Counted from the first letter of the stretch, positions 22,884 to 32,497 are shown. The stretch is DNA of 64,000 nucleotides from Pseudoxanthomonas suwonensis (GCF_010093235.1 NZ_PDWP01000017.1:1-64000), one strand, 5' to 3'. Made by a program: numbers and translations. The notes: generated by a model not told the origin, from the sequence alone.

Positions 22884-23037
22884 TGGGGCGAACGGAGCGG
22901 TGGCAAGGAAGGGCGTACATGCATATGTGTACCCGGCCGGGGGGCGTGCAGCGGGGTAACCCGGTTCCGGAGCGCCGCGGCTCCGCCCGGAGCCGGCGAC
23001 TTGCGGCCGCTCCTCCAGCCCTGCACGCAGCCGCGGC

Positions 23038-23871
23038 TTACTCCCCGGGGCCGGCGCCGTAGAGCGCCTTGCGCGGGGCGCCGGTGATCTCGGCGGCCAG
23101 CTTGGCGGCGGTCGACGGCGGCAGCTGCCTGGCCAGGATGGCGTGGACGCGGCGACCTTCGGCCAGCTTCGCGTCGGCATCCTCGCCCACACCCTGCACC
23201 ACCAGCACGAACTCGCCCTTGCGCTGGTCGGCATCGTCCTGGACCCGCCGGTGCAGGTCGGCCAGGGTGCCATCGAGCACCGTCTCGAACAGCTTGGTCA
23301 GCTCGCGCGCCAGCACGGCCGGGCGCTCCTCGCCGAAGGCCTGGCGCAGGTCGGCCAGGGATTCCTCGATCCGGTGCGAGGACTCGTAGAACACCAGGGT
23401 TCGCGGCTCGCCGGCCAGCGCGGCCAGGCGCTCGCGGCGGGCGCTGGCCTTGGCCGGCAGGAAGCCCTCGAAGGCGAAGCGGTCGCTGGGCAGGCCGGCC
23501 ACGCTCAGCGCGGCGATCAGGGCCGACGGTCCCGGGACCGGGCTGACCCTCACCCCCGCCTCGCGCGCGGCGCGCACCAGGCGGAAGCCGGGGTCGCTGA
23601 CCAGGGGCGTGCCGGCATCGCTGACCAGGGCCAGCGACTCGCCGGCCAGCAGCCGCGCCACCAGGCGCTCGGCCATCTGCTGCTCGTTGTGCTCGTGCAG
23701 CGCGACCAGCGGCGTGGAGATCCCGAAGTGCGACAGCAGCTGGCCGCTGCGGCGGGTGTCCTCGGCGCAGATCGCCGCCACTTCGCGCAGCACCTGCTGC
23801 GCCCGCGGCGAAAGGTCGCCGAGGTTGCCGATGGGCGTGGCGACGACATGCAGGGTGGCGGCGGGCATCAC
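23038..23871 (-). CDS. rsmI: 16S rRNA (cytidine-1402-2'-O)-methyltransferase RsmI
   Basis: RsmI is a SAM-dependent tetrapyrrole-methylase-fold enzyme that 2'-O-methylates C1402. The 277-residue product starts with LHVVATPIGNLGDLSPRA, followed by AICAEDTRRSGQLLSHFGI, LVSDAGTPLVSDPGFRLV and VSPVPGPSALIAALSVAGL, all diagnostic. It is divergent from lpoA-yraN, the conserved yraL-yraM-yraN arrangement of proteobacteria. Confidence 0.97.
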   Translation of the reverse strand: MMPAATLHVVATPIGNLGDLSPRAQQVLREVAAICAEDTRRSGQLLSHFGISTPLVALHEHNEQQMAERLVARLLAGESLALVSDAGTPLVSDPGFRLVRAAREAGVRVSPVPGPSALIAALSVAGLPSDRFAFEGFLPAKASARRERLAALAGEPRTLVFYESSHRIEESLADLRQAFGEERPAVLARELTKLFETVLDGTLADLHRRVQDDADQRKGEFVLVVQGVGEDADAKLAEGRRVHAILARQLPPSTAAKLAAEITGAPRKALYGAGPGE

Positions 23872-23894
23872 GGGTCCGGGAAGCAGGGGAAAGG

Positions 23895-23900
23895 TAGAAT
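23895..23900 (+). promoter_or_regulatory. -10 element for lpoA
   Basis: TAGAAT in the 65-base gap between the divergent rsmI and lpoA starts, 36 bases before the lpoA ATG. The same TAGAAT variant occurs at the rnpB, riboflavin-operon and 59.2-kb promoters. Confidence 0.5.
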
Positions 23901-23936
23901 CCTAAGCCCTTTCAGAACCCGCCTCCGGCCCAACGG

Positions 23937-25688
23937 ATGGATATGCCGAACCACGTGCCGCTGAAGTCCCCGTCCCACCGCCTGCGCTGGCTGGCCCCGG
24001 GCCTGGCCATGCTGCTGGCCGCCGGCTGCGCCAGCGCCGCCACGACCGCCGGCCCCCCCCCGGAATACGCCTCGGCCATCGCCCTGCTGGAAAGCGGCCA
24101 GGCGCGGGAAGCCGCGACCCGGCTGGAGGCCCCGGCCAGCACCGCGACCGGGGCCCGCCGCACCGCGCTCCTAGCCGACGCCGCCTTCGCCTGGCGCGAG
24201 GCCGGCGACCAGGCACGCGCGCGCAGCCTGCTGGCCCAGGTCGATGCGCGCCGGGTCGGCGGCGCCACCGGTGGACGCCTGGCCCTCCTCAACGCGGAGC
24301 TGGCCCTGGAGGACGGGCGTCCGGCCGAGGCCGTGACCGCCCTCGCCGGTGGCGATGCCACGACGCTGCCGCCGGCACTGCAATCGCGCTGGCATCTGGC
24401 CCAGGCCGGGGCGCTCGAGGCGACCGGTGACGCGCGCGCTGCCGCCGCGGCGCGCGCACGTGCCGACGCCGGCCTGAACGGCGAGGCCCGCCTGGACAAC
24501 CGCCGCCGGATCGACCGCCTGCTGGCCTCGCTGGACAACACCACCCTTGGTGCATACGCGGCCTCCCTGCCCGCAGGCGATCCGCTCTACAACTTCGCCG
24601 CGCGCGCCCTGGTCCAGCGCGGCCTGCCGCTGCCGCGCCCGTTCAACCGCGGCGAGGGCTGGAACTTCGATTCGCGTCCGCCGGCCGCCGCCGATGGCTA
24701 TCGCCCGCCGCGCCGGCTGGCCGTGCTGCTGCCGCTGTCCGGCCCGCTGGCCACCGCCGCGGCTCCGGTGCGCGACGGCCTGCTGGCCGGCTATTACGGC
24801 GAGACCCGGCAGCGCCCGGAGGTCGTGTTCTACGACACCACCGGCACGCCAGCCGGGGCCCAGGCGGCCTACGCCCGCGCGGTCTCCGAAGGCAGCGATT
24901 TCGTGGTCGGCCCGCTGGGCCGCGACGAGGTGGGCGCGGTCTTCCGCGAGGCGGCGCTGGACGTGCCCAGCCTCGCCCTGAACCGTGGCGCCAGCGCACC
25001 GCCGCCGGGCCATGCCATGTTCTCGCTGGCACCGGAAGACGATGGCCTTGCCGCCGCCGACTACCTGCTGGCGCGCGAGCGCCGCAGGGTGCTGGTGCTG
25101 GCCGGCACCGACGAGAACGCGCTGCGCACGGTCGAAGCCTTCCGCAACCGCCTGGCCGACCGCGGCGGCAGCATCGCCGCCACCCTGTCGGTGGGCGAGC
25201 AGCCCGGCGACCTCTCCGCGGCCCTGGTGGAAGCCGCTGCCGCCGGCGCCGACTCGGTATTCCTGGCCGTCCGCGGCCCGCAGGCGCGGGCGCTGGCGCC
25301 GCAGCTGGCCCTGGCCGGGTTCGCCTCGCGCACCCGGATCGGTACGTCGCAGCTGGCCTCCGGCACCGGCAGGGCCGAGGAGGATGCGGTGCTCGACGGC
25401 ATCGTCTACCCGACCGAGGCCTGGCCGACCCGTGGCACCAGCGGCCTGCCCACCGCCGGGCGCGCGGCGGAGATGCTGCCGACCGCGCGCGGCCCGGCGG
25501 CACGCCTGTTCGCCTTCGGCTACGACGCCTGGCGCATCAGCGCCTATCTGGAACAGTTGGTGACCGCCGCCGACGGCCAGCTGCGCGGCGCCACCGGCGA
25601 CCTGCGCCTGGATGGCTTCGGCAACGTCGTACGCCAGCCGGCATGGGCCACCTTCAGCGGCGGCCAGCCGATCCCGCTGGGGAACTGA
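23937..25688 (+). CDS. lpoA: Penicillin-binding protein activator LpoA/LppC-like lipoprotein
   Basis: An outer-membrane lipoprotein that activates PBP1A in the family prototype. The 583-residue product has a lipoprotein signal with lipobox LLAAGC (Cys about residue 27), an N-terminal TPR-like helical domain (about 35-220), and a C-terminal type-I periplasmic-binding-protein fold opening [25 protein letters not shown] (about 255-570). Position divergent from rsmI and upstream of yraN matches the LpoA locus. ATG 23937 or 23943 could both be the start. Confidence 0.9.
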   Translation: MDMPNHVPLKSPSHRLRWLAPGLAMLLAAGCASAATTAGPPPEYASAIALLESGQAREAATRLEAPASTATGARRTALLADAAFAWREAGDQARARSLLAQVDARRVGGATGGRLALLNAELALEDGRPAEAVTALAGGDATTLPPALQSRWHLAQAGALEATGDARAAAAARARADAGLNGEARLDNRRRIDRLLASLDNTTLGAYAASLPAGDPLYNFAARALVQRGLPLPRPFNRGEGWNFDSRPPAAADGYRPPRRLAVLLPLSGPLATAAAPVRDGLLAGYYGETRQRPEVVFYDTTGTPAGAQAAYARAVSEGSDFVVGPLGRDEVGAVFREAALDVPSLALNRGASAPPPGHAMFSLAPEDDGLAAADYLLARERRRVLVLAGTDENALRTVEAFRNRLADRGGSIAATLSVGEQPGDLSAALVEAAAAGADSVFLAVRGPQARALAPQLALAGFASRTRIGTSQLASGTGRAEEDAVLDGIVYPTEAWPTRGTSGLPTAGRAAEMLPTARGPAARLFAFGYDAWRISAYLEQLVTAADGQLRGATGDLRLDGFGNVVRQPAWATFSGGQPIPLGN

Positions 25689-25698
25689 GGCCAGGTCC

Positions 25699-26097
25699 AT
25701 GCGGCGCCCAGGGACGGGCTCCGGACAGGTCGACCGCCGCGCCCGCGGCGCGCTGGTCGAGGACGCGGTGCAGGCGCACCTGGAGCGCGCGGGCCTGCGC
25801 ACGCTGGCGCGCAATGTCGGCTACCGCGGCGGCGAGCTGGACCTGGTGATGCTCGACCGCGACATCGTGGTCTTCGTCGAGGTGCGCTACCGTTCCAGCT
25901 CCACGTTCGGCGGGGGCTTCGCCTCGGTCGACACCGGCAAGCGCCGGCGCCTGGTGCGGGCCGCCCAGCTTTACCTGGCCGCCAATCCCCGCCTGGCGCG
26001 CCAGCCCTGCCGCTTCGACGTGGCCGAGGCCAGCGGCGATCCGGCTAGTCCGCGTATCGACTGGCTCAAGGATGCCTTCCGCGTGGACGAGGCCTGA
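25699..26097 (+). CDS. yraN: UPF0102 (YraN) family protein
   Basis: A 132-residue protein of the YraN family, which has a restriction-endonuclease-like fold related to Holliday-junction resolvases; biological role unproven. Motifs seen: [43 protein letters not shown] and [17 protein letters not shown]/ExK-type residues (GELDLV...VEVR) are conserved. The ATG 11 bases after the lpoA stop is chosen; longer frames overlap lpoA. Confidence 0.93.
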   Translation: MRRPGTGSGQVDRRARGALVEDAVQAHLERAGLRTLARNVGYRGGELDLVMLDRDIVVFVEVRYRSSSTFGGGFASVDTGKRRRLVRAAQLYLAANPRLARQPCRFDVAEASGDPASPRIDWLKDAFRVDEA

Positions 26098-26115
26098 CGC
26101 CCCGCGGCGCGGGCC

Positions 26116-26121
26116 TACAAT
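26116..26121 (+). promoter_or_regulatory. -10 element of a leaderless promoter
   Basis: TACAAT ends exactly 6 bases before the ATG at 26128, so transcription should start at or next to the A of ATG. CTGACG at 26094-26099 is a plausible -35 with a 16-base spacer. No Shine-Dalgarno sequence precedes the ATG. Confidence 0.55.
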
Positions 26122-26127
26122 CCGCGG

Positions 26128-27519
26128 ATGACAGCCGCCCTGCCCCACGCGCTCGCCGCCGAACTTTCCGCCCTGCTCGGCCCCGCGGGCTGGCGCACCG
26201 ACGAGGCCGCGCGCCGCGCCCACGGCGAGGACGACTCGCGGCGCTGGGCCATGCCCGACGCGGTCGCCCTGCCCTCCGACACGAAGCAGGTCGCCGCGAT
26301 CGTGCGCGCCTGCCGCGCCCATGGCGTGGCCGTGGTCCCTCGTGGTGCGGGCACCGGCACCGCTGCCGGCGCGGTGCCGTTTTCCGGCGGCGTGGTGGTT
26401 TCGTTCGCGCGCATGGACCGGATCCTCGACATCCGCCCCGACGACCGCTGCGCCGTGGTCCAGCCCGGCGTCCTCAACAACGACCTGCAGCAGGCGCTGC
26501 AGCCGCACGGGCTGTTCTGGGCGCCGGATCCGTCCAGCGCCGAACGCTGCAGCATCGGCGGCAACCTTGCCTGCAATGCCGGCGGGCCGCGCGCGGTGAA
26601 GTACGGCACCACCCGCGACAACGTGCTCGGCCTGGTCGCGGTGACCGGCACGGGCGAGGTCATCCGCTGCGGCGGTCCCTGGACCAAGGACGCCACCGGC
26701 TACGACCTCACCCATCTCATCGTCGGCAGCGAAGGCACGCTCGCGCTGATCGTCGAAGCCACCCTGCGCCTGCTGCCGCGGCCGAAGGCGCAGGCCGGGC
26801 TGCGCGTGTTCTACCGCGACGCGGCCAGCGCCGCGGCGGCGGTCTCGCGACTGATGCGGCAGCCGCAGGTGCCGGCGATGCTCGAGTTCATGGACCGCAG
26901 CGCGATCGCCCTGCTCCGACGCAACGGCAGCGACGTGCCCGAGTCCGGCGCGATGCTGCTGGTCGAGGCCGACGGCGACGAGGACACCCTGCCGATCGCA
27001 TTGCAGGCGCTGGCCGATGCCGCCGGAGGCGACGGCATGCTCGACCTGGACGTGGCCATGGACGGCGCCGCGCGCGATCGCCTTTGGGCGGCGCGGCGCG
27101 CGCTCTCGCCGGCGCTGCGCAGCATCGCGCCGGGCAAGATCAACGAGGACGTGGTGGTGCCGGTGTCGCGCATTCCCGACCTGGTCGCCGCGGTCGAGGC
27201 GCTGTCGGCGAAGCATGCGCTTCCGATCGTGGCCTTCGGCCATGCCGGCAACGGCAACCTGCACGTCAACATCATGTACCACCCGGACGATCCGGACGAG
27301 GACGCGCGCGCGCATGCGGCGCTGGCGGGACTGTTCGCCGAAGTGATCGCCCTGGGCGGCACGCTGTCGGGCGAGCACGGCATCGGCGTGGCCAAGCGCG
27401 ACTGGATGGATCGCGCCTTCGACGCGGCCACCCTGGCGGCGATGCGTGCGGTGAAGGCGGCGCTGGATCCGGATGGCATCCTCAATCCAGGCAAGGTGCT
27501 GCCGCCCCCGCGGGGCTGA
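26128..27519 (+). CDS. FAD-linked 2-hydroxy-acid oxidase/dehydrogenase (GlcD/D-LDH type)
   Basis: A 463-residue flavoenzyme of the FAD-binding type 4 (PCMH) family, which oxidises D-lactate, glycolate or D-2-hydroxyglutarate. The FAD pyrophosphate loop VVPRGAGTGTAAGAVP is at about residues 70-85, CSIGGNLACNAGG and LTHLIVGSEGTL follow, and the C-terminal FAD-oxidase domain has the metal-site motif FGHAGNGNLHVNIM and SGEHGIG. No 4Fe-4S domain is fused. The exact substrate cannot be assigned from sequence alone. Probably leaderless (see 26116) and followed 39 bases later by an aminotransferase. Confidence 0.88.
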   Translation: MTAALPHALAAELSALLGPAGWRTDEAARRAHGEDDSRRWAMPDAVALPSDTKQVAAIVRACRAHGVAVVPRGAGTGTAAGAVPFSGGVVVSFARMDRILDIRPDDRCAVVQPGVLNNDLQQALQPHGLFWAPDPSSAERCSIGGNLACNAGGPRAVKYGTTRDNVLGLVAVTGTGEVIRCGGPWTKDATGYDLTHLIVGSEGTLALIVEATLRLLPRPKAQAGLRVFYRDAASAAAAVSRLMRQPQVPAMLEFMDRSAIALLRRNGSDVPESGAMLLVEADGDEDTLPIALQALADAAGGDGMLDLDVAMDGAARDRLWAARRALSPALRSIAPGKINEDVVVPVSRIPDLVAAVEALSAKHALPIVAFGHAGNGNLHVNIMYHPDDPDEDARAHAALAGLFAEVIALGGTLSGEHGIGVAKRDWMDRAFDAATLAAMRAVKAALDPDGILNPGKVLPPPRG

Positions 27520-27558
27520 GGCGCCACCGACCATCGTCCGCCGGCACGGAGCACGCGC

Positions 27559-28725
27559 GTGGATACCAGCCAGTTCGACCGCATCACCCTCGAGCAGTTG
27601 CGCCAGGCCGGCGGCCTGAAGTGGCGCGCCTTCCCGGACTGCATCGGCGCCTTCGTGGCGGAGATGGACTTCGGCGTGGCAACGCCGATCCGCCAGGCCC
27701 TGCACGAGGCGGTCGACGCCGGCCAGCTCGGCTACCTCTCCGCCGCGCCGGTGCGCGCCCTGGCCGAAGCCTGCGCGCAATGGCAGCGCGCGCACCATGG
27801 CTGGGAAATCGATGCCTCGCAGGTGCGCGCGGTCCCGGACGTGATCGCCGCGCTGGAGATCGTGCTGCGCCACTACCTGCCCGCCGGCGCGCCGGTGGCG
27901 CTGCCGATGCCGTGCTACATGCCGTTCGTGCCGCTGCTGGAACTGCTCGGCAACCCGGTGGTGCCGGTGCCCATGCACCGCGGCCGGGACGAGTGGACGC
28001 TGGACGAGGATGCACTGGAGGCCGCGCTGGCCGGCGGCGCACGCATGCTGCTGCTGTGCAATCCGCACAACCCGATCGGGAAGGTCTACTCGCGCAGGGA
28101 GCTGGAGCGCATCGCCGCGATCGCCGCGCGCCACGACGTGCGCGTGTTCGCCGACGAGATCCATGCACCGCTGGTGTACCCCGGCGCACGACACGTTCCC
28201 TATGCCTCGCTCGGCGGGGAAGCCGCACGCCAGGCGATCACCGCCATCTCCGCGTCCAAGGCCTGGAACCTGGCCGGGATGAAGTGCGCGCAGATGGTGT
28301 TCACCAATCCGGCCGACCTGGAAACCTGGCGGCGCATCGGCCACTTCGCCGGCAACAGCACCGCCACCCTGGGCGTGGTCGCGCACACCGCGGCCTGGCG
28401 CGAGGGCGATCCATGGCGGCTGGCGGTGCTGGACTACCTGCGCGGCAACCGCGACCTGCTCGGGCGGCTGCTGGCCCAACTGCTGCCGCAGGTCGGATAC
28501 ATCGCGCCGCAGGGCACCTACCTGGCCTGGCTGGACTGCCGCCCGCTGGACCTGGACCAGCCACCGGCCCAGTTCTTCCGCCGCCACGCCCATGTCGCCC
28601 TGACCGACGGCGCCGAATGCGGCGAAGGTGGCGACGGCCATGTGCGGCTCAACTTCGCCATGCCGCGACCGCTGCTGGAGGAGGCCGTGCGGCGCATGGC
28701 CGACGCGGTGGCAGGACGCAGCTGA
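27559..28725 (+). CDS. PatB/MalY-type PLP-dependent aminotransferase (C-S lyase)
   Basis: A 388-residue fold-type I PLP enzyme of the MalY/PatB class, usually cystathionine beta-lyase-like. It starts with the class-typical DRITLEQLRQAGGLKW and FVAEMDFGVATPI; LLLCNPHNPIGKVYSRREL and FADEIHAPLVYPGARH precede the PLP lysine in SASKAWNLAGMK (about residue 235). Start is GTG at 27559 with CGGAG upstream. It ends 6 bases from the convergent thiL. Beta-lyase activity is inferred from the family. Confidence 0.88.
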   Translation: MDTSQFDRITLEQLRQAGGLKWRAFPDCIGAFVAEMDFGVATPIRQALHEAVDAGQLGYLSAAPVRALAEACAQWQRAHHGWEIDASQVRAVPDVIAALEIVLRHYLPAGAPVALPMPCYMPFVPLLELLGNPVVPVPMHRGRDEWTLDEDALEAALAGGARMLLLCNPHNPIGKVYSRRELERIAAIAARHDVRVFADEIHAPLVYPGARHVPYASLGGEAARQAITAISASKAWNLAGMKCAQMVFTNPADLETWRRIGHFAGNSTATLGVVAHTAAWREGDPWRLAVLDYLRGNRDLLGRLLAQLLPQVGYIAPQGTYLAWLDCRPLDLDQPPAQFFRRHAHVALTDGAECGEGGDGHVRLNFAMPRPLLEEAVRRMADAVAGRS

Positions 28726-28731
28726 GTCGGC

Positions 28732-29706
28732 TCAGCCGAAGTGTTCGTAGCCGGCGCGTGGCGGCTGCCACGGCTGGCCCTGCGCATCCAGCGCGCGCAC
28801 GCCCGGCCCCGCGACGATGCGGCCGATACGGGCGCCATCGACGCCCACGTGCTCCAGCGCAAGCTGGACCTGTTCGCGCAGGTTGGCCGGCGCGGTGAAG
28901 CACAGTTCGTAGTCGTCGCCACCGGCGGCCTGCAGCACCCGTGCGGCATCGCCGAAGACCTCGCGCAGCGCGGCCGATGCGGGCAACGCGTCCAGCCGCA
29001 GCTCGGCGCCGACGCCGCTGCGGACGCAGACATGGCCCAGGTCGGCCAGCAGGCCATCGGAGACATCGACGCAGGCGTGGGCCAGGCCCAGCAGGGCGCG
29101 GCCGGCCTCCACCCGCGGGGTGGGCCTCGCCAGACGGGCCTCGAGCATTGCGCGTGCAGCGGCAGACACTTCGCCTGCTGGCTGCGGACCAGGCATATGT
29201 CCGCCCAGCACCAGTGCGCCGGCGGCATCGCCAGGCGTGCCGGTGACCCAGATATCGTCGCCCACCCGCGCGCGGTCGCGGCGCAGTGCAGCGCCGTGTT
29301 CGACCAGGCCCATCGCGGTCACGCCGATCGATAGCGGACCGCGGGTGGTGTCGCCACCGACCAGGGCGATGCCATGGCGACCGGCCAGGTCCAGGAATCC
29401 GTCGATAAAAGCCACGACCCACGCAGCGTCTGCACGCGGCAGCGAAAGCGACAGCGTGCACCACGCCGGCTTGGCCCCCATCGAGGCCAGATCGGACAGA
29501 TTCACCGCCAGCGCCTTCCAGCCGATATCGGCGGCCGCGGTCCCGGCCGGGAAATGCACGCCCTCGTTGAGGGTATCGGCGGTCACCACCAGGGCATGGC
29601 CCGGCGGCGGTTGCAGCAAGGCGGCGTCGTCGCCGATGCCCAGCAGCACGTCGTCGCGCGTGGCAGCGCGCTCGCGGATCAGCCCGATCAGGTCGAACTC
29701 GGCCAT
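28732..29706 (-). CDS. thiL: Thiamine-monophosphate kinase
   Basis: ThiL phosphorylates thiamine monophosphate to the active diphosphate. The 324-residue product opens MAEFDLIGLIRERA and carries VLLGIGDDAALLQPP, the Asp-rich ATP/Mg site; ALAVNLSDLASMGAKPAW, VGGDTTRGPLSIGVTAMG and CVDVSDGLLADLGH complete the family pattern. The ATG at 29706 is at the right place; a longer frame into nusB is discarded. It is the last gene of the riboflavin-operon transcript, 70 bases after nusB. Confidence 0.96.
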   Translation of the reverse strand: MAEFDLIGLIRERAATRDDVLLGIGDDAALLQPPPGHALVVTADTLNEGVHFPAGTAAADIGWKALAVNLSDLASMGAKPAWCTLSLSLPRADAAWVVAFIDGFLDLAGRHGIALVGGDTTRGPLSIGVTAMGLVEHGAALRRDRARVGDDIWVTGTPGDAAGALVLGGHMPGPQPAGEVSAAARAMLEARLARPTPRVEAGRALLGLAHACVDVSDGLLADLGHVCVRSGVGAELRLDALPASAALREVFGDAARVLQAAGGDDYELCFTAPANLREQVQLALEHVGVDGARIGRIVAGPGVRALDAQGQPWQPPRAGYEHFG

Positions 29707-29776
29707 GGCGGCTCCGGCGTGCGGGAGGCTGGGCGCGCCGCCCGGCAGGTCGCCGGCGGCGCGTATCGGCGCTGGG

Positions 29777-30247
29777 TCAGCGGCCGTTGCGCGAAGCCTG
29801 GACCTCGGCTTCGCGCCACTGCGCGCTGGCGCGGTCCAGAACGCCGTTGACGTAGGTGTGGCCGTGCTCGGAACCGAAGCGCTTGGCAATCTCGATCGCC
29901 TCGTTGATCACCACCCGGTACGGCACGTCCATGCGGTGCAGCAGCTCGTAGGCGGCCAGGCGCAGCACGGCGCGCTCGATCGCGTCCACTTCCTCCACGC
30001 CGCGGTCCAGGTGCGGGGCCAGGGCCTCGTCGAGGCTGGCGCGATGCGCCAGCACGCCGGTGACCAGGTCCTCGAAGTAGGCCAGGTCCGCGATCTCGGG
30101 CGCCTGCTCGTGGGCGAACTGGGCGATCACCTGCTGCGCGTTGCCGCCGGAGATCTGCCAGGCGTAGATCGCCTGCAGGGCGCGACGGCGCGCGCGCGCG
30201 CGCAGGACCGGATCGACGCCGGTGCGGGAACGGAACGGACGGTTCAT
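29777..30247 (-). CDS. nusB: Transcription antitermination factor NusB
   Basis: NusB forms the boxA-binding complex with NusE during rRNA antitermination. The 156-residue all-alpha protein has [35 protein letters not shown] and the signature [30 protein letters not shown]. The first residues are a short basic extension. Overlaps the ribH stop by 4 bases. Confidence 0.97.
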   Translation of the reverse strand: MNRPFRSRTGVDPVLRARARRRALQAIYAWQISGGNAQQVIAQFAHEQAPEIADLAYFEDLVTGVLAHRASLDEALAPHLDRGVEEVDAIERAVLRLAAYELLHRMDVPYRVVINEAIEIAKRFGSEHGHTYVNGVLDRASAQWREAEVQASRNGR

Positions 30248-30711
30248 GGCAGGCGCTCCAGCAGATTGTCCATTTCCAGCGCGGCCATCGCCGCTTCCTC
30301 CCCCTTGTTGCCGTGGCTGCCGCCGGCGCGGGCCTCTGCGTCCTCGAAACGCTCCACCGCCAGCACGCCGTTGAGCACCGGCACGCCGGTGTCCAGCGCC
30401 ACGCGCATCAGGCCCTCGGCGCACAGGTCGGCGACGTGTTCGTAATGGCGGGTATCGCCACGGACCACGCAGCCCAGGGCGATGATCGCGGCATGGGTAC
30501 CGGCGGTCGCCAGCTTGCGCGCGGCCATCGGCAGTTCCCAGGCGCCGGGCAGGCGGACCACGTCCTCCGCGTCCTCGGGCACGCCGTTGTCGGCCAGGCT
30601 GCGGCGGGCGCCGGCCCCCAGGGCGTCGGTGATGCGGGCGTTCCAGCGGCTGGCCAGGATCGCGAAGCGGGCGCCGGCAGGCACGCGCAGGTCGCCTTCG
30701 TACAGGGTCAT
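30244..30711 (-). CDS. ribH: 6,7-dimethyl-8-ribityllumazine synthase
   Basis: RibH condenses the pyrimidine and butanone phosphate intermediates into lumazine, the penultimate riboflavin step. The 155-residue protein shows [54 protein letters not shown] with the catalytic His, and [20 protein letters not shown]. It follows ribBX after 74 bases and overlaps nusB. Confidence 0.97.
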   Translation of the reverse strand: MTLYEGDLRVPAGARFAILASRWNARITDALGAGARRSLADNGVPEDAEDVVRLPGAWELPMAARKLATAGTHAAIIALGCVVRGDTRHYEHVADLCAEGLMRVALDTGVPVLNGVLAVERFEDAEARAGGSHGNKGEEAAMAALEMDNLLERLP

Positions 30712-30785
30712 GGGTTCGGTGATCCTCAGGGGTCGGACAGTTTACCGGACATGGCCGGCCGGGGCCGTTCGCGGGGACCGCCGGC

Positions 30786-31880
30786 TTACGGCGACAGGTA
30801 CTCGACCACTTCCAGCCCGTAGCCGGCCAGGCCGACCTGGCGGCGCGGGATGCCCAGTACCCGCAGCCGGCCCAGGCCGAGGTCGGCCAGGATCTGGGCG
30901 CCGGCGCCGTTGCGCCGCCACTGGCCCACGTCCTTGGGATCGCGGCGGGCCTCCGGCTCGGCACGCAGGCGCGCCAGCAGGGCCTCCGGATCGCGCGGGG
31001 CCGACAGCACCACCATCACGCCCTGCCCCTCGGCCGCGATCGCGCGCAGCGCATCGGTGCCGGCCACGCCGAAGTCCTCGCGCCGCCAGTGCAGCAGGTC
31101 GGCGAGCGGATTCTCCACCTGGACCCGGACCAGGGTCGGCGTCTCGCGGTCGGGCGCCCCGCGGACCAGCGCGAAGTGCAGTTCGTGGGCGATGCGGTCG
31201 CGGTAGGTGACCAGCCGGAACGGCCCGAACTCGGTCTGGATGTCGCGCTCGTCGACCCGCTCGACCGTGTGCTCGTTGGCCAGGCGCCAGGCGATCAGGT
31301 CGGCGATCGAGCCGATCTTCAGCCCGTGCTGGCGCGCGAACTCCTCCAGCTGCGGGCGCCGGGCCATGGTGCCGTCGGGGTTCATCACCTCGACCAGCAC
31401 GCCCGCCGGCTCCAGCCCCGCCAGCATCGGCAGGTCGCTGGCGGCCTCGGTGTGGCCGGCGCGGGTAAGTACGCCGCCGGGCTGGGCGATCAGCGGGAAC
31501 ACGTGCCCGGGCTGGCTCAGGTCCGTGGGCTTGGCGTCCGGGCGCACCGCGGTGCGGATGGTGTGGGCGCGATCGTAGGCGGAGATGCCGGTGGTCACGC
31601 CCTCGGCCGCCTCGATGCTGACGGTGAAATTGGTATGGAACTGGGCGGTGTTGCGCTGGACCATCGGCGCCAGGCCGAGCTGGGCGCAGCGCTCGCGGGT
31701 CAGCGACAGGCACACCAGGCCGCGCGCGTGGGTGACCATGAAGTTGATGTCGGCCGGCCGCACCAGCTCGGCGGCCATGATCAGGTCGCCCTCGTTCTCG
31801 CGGTCCTCGTCGTCGACGATGACCACCATGCGCCCGGCACGGATCTCCTCCAGCAGCTCGGGGACCGGGGCGAAGTTCAT
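30786..31880 (-). CDS. ribB: 3,4-dihydroxy-2-butanone-4-phosphate synthase with a degenerate RibA domain (RibBX type)
   Basis: The N-terminal DHBP synthase domain (about residues 1-200) is complete: MVVIVDDEDRENEGDLI carries the acidic metal/catalytic residues and RAGHTEAASDL the conserved loop. The C-terminal half (about 205-364) looks like GTP cyclohydrolase II by position, but the region that should hold the HSxCLTGD...RCDCG zinc motif contains no cysteine at all, so cyclohydrolase activity is very unlikely. Such hybrids have been described in proteobacteria as RibBX. A functional ribA should therefore lie elsewhere in the genome. Its ATG overlaps the ribE stop by 4 bases. Confidence 0.93.
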   Translation of the reverse strand: MNFAPVPELLEEIRAGRMVVIVDDEDRENEGDLIMAAELVRPADINFMVTHARGLVCLSLTRERCAQLGLAPMVQRNTAQFHTNFTVSIEAAEGVTTGISAYDRAHTIRTAVRPDAKPTDLSQPGHVFPLIAQPGGVLTRAGHTEAASDLPMLAGLEPAGVLVEVMNPDGTMARRPQLEEFARQHGLKIGSIADLIAWRLANEHTVERVDERDIQTEFGPFRLVTYRDRIAHELHFALVRGAPDRETPTLVRVQVENPLADLLHWRREDFGVAGTDALRAIAAEGQGVMVVLSAPRDPEALLARLRAEPEARRDPKDVGQWRRNGAGAQILADLGLGRLRVLGIPRRQVGLAGYGLEVVEYLSP

Positions 31881-32497
31881 GCCTGGCCTCCGCGCTCGCC
31901 CAGCAGGCGCTCGACATAGCGCGCGACCAGGTCGATCTCCAGGTTCACCGCCTCGCCGACCTTCGTCTCCGCGAAGCGGGTATGGGCGACGGTGTGCGGG
32001 ATCAGTGCGACCTCGAAGCCTTCGCCGTCGACCTCGTTGACGGTCAGGCTGACGCCATCGACGCAGATCGAGCCCTTCTTGGCGATGTACTTCAGCAGCT
32101 GCTGCGGGGCGGCGAAGCGCCAGCGCTGCGCGCGCGCATCCTCGTGCACCGACAGCACCCGGCCGATGCCGTCGACATGGCCGCTGACCATGTGGCCGCC
32201 GAGGCGGTCGGTCGGGCGCATGGCCCGCTCCAGGTTCAGCGCCGCGCCCACCGGTAGCTCACCCAGGGTGGTCAGGGCCAGGGTCTCGGTGGAGGCGTCG
32301 GCCTGGAAGCCCTGCGCATCGAAGGCGATCACGGTCAGGCACACGCCATTGACCGCGATGCTCTCCCCCATGCGGATGTCGTCGGCCCCGCTGCCCAGCC
32401 ACGGCAGGGTGCCCGTGGCGAAGCCGAAGCGGACGTCGCCGCCACGCGGCTCGCGCGCGGCCAGGCGGCCGACGCCTTCGATGATCCCGGTGAACAT
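31877..32497 (-). CDS. ribE: Riboflavin synthase alpha subunit
   Basis: The enzyme dismutates two lumazines to riboflavin. The 206-residue protein consists of two tandem lumazine-binding barrels; it starts MFTGIIEGVGRL, has SIAVNGVCLTVIAF in barrel one, GHMVSGHVDGIGRV at the linker, and SICVDGVSLTVNEVDGEGFEV in barrel two. The start at 32497 is fixed by the invariant MFTGI. First gene downstream of the FMN riboswitch. Confidence 0.97.
   Translation of the reverse strand: MFTGIIEGVGRLAAREPRGGDVRFGFATGTLPWLGSGADDIRMGESIAVNGVCLTVIAFDAQGFQADASTETLALTTLGELPVGAALNLERAMRPTDRLGGHMVSGHVDGIGRVLSVHEDARAQRWRFAAPQQLLKYIAKKGSICVDGVSLTVNEVDGEGFEVALIPHTVAHTRFAETKVGEAVNLEIDLVARYVERLLGERGGQA

Noticed and set aside
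22900-23037. Small coding frame between rnpB and rsmI (around the GCATATGTGTACCC sequence)
   Set aside because: No ribosome-binding site, codon bias or similarity; composition resembles the surrounding non-coding sequence.
28732-29889. Longer version of thiL starting at 29889
   Set aside because: The extra N-terminal residues overlap nusB on the same strand and the family begins at MAEFDL.
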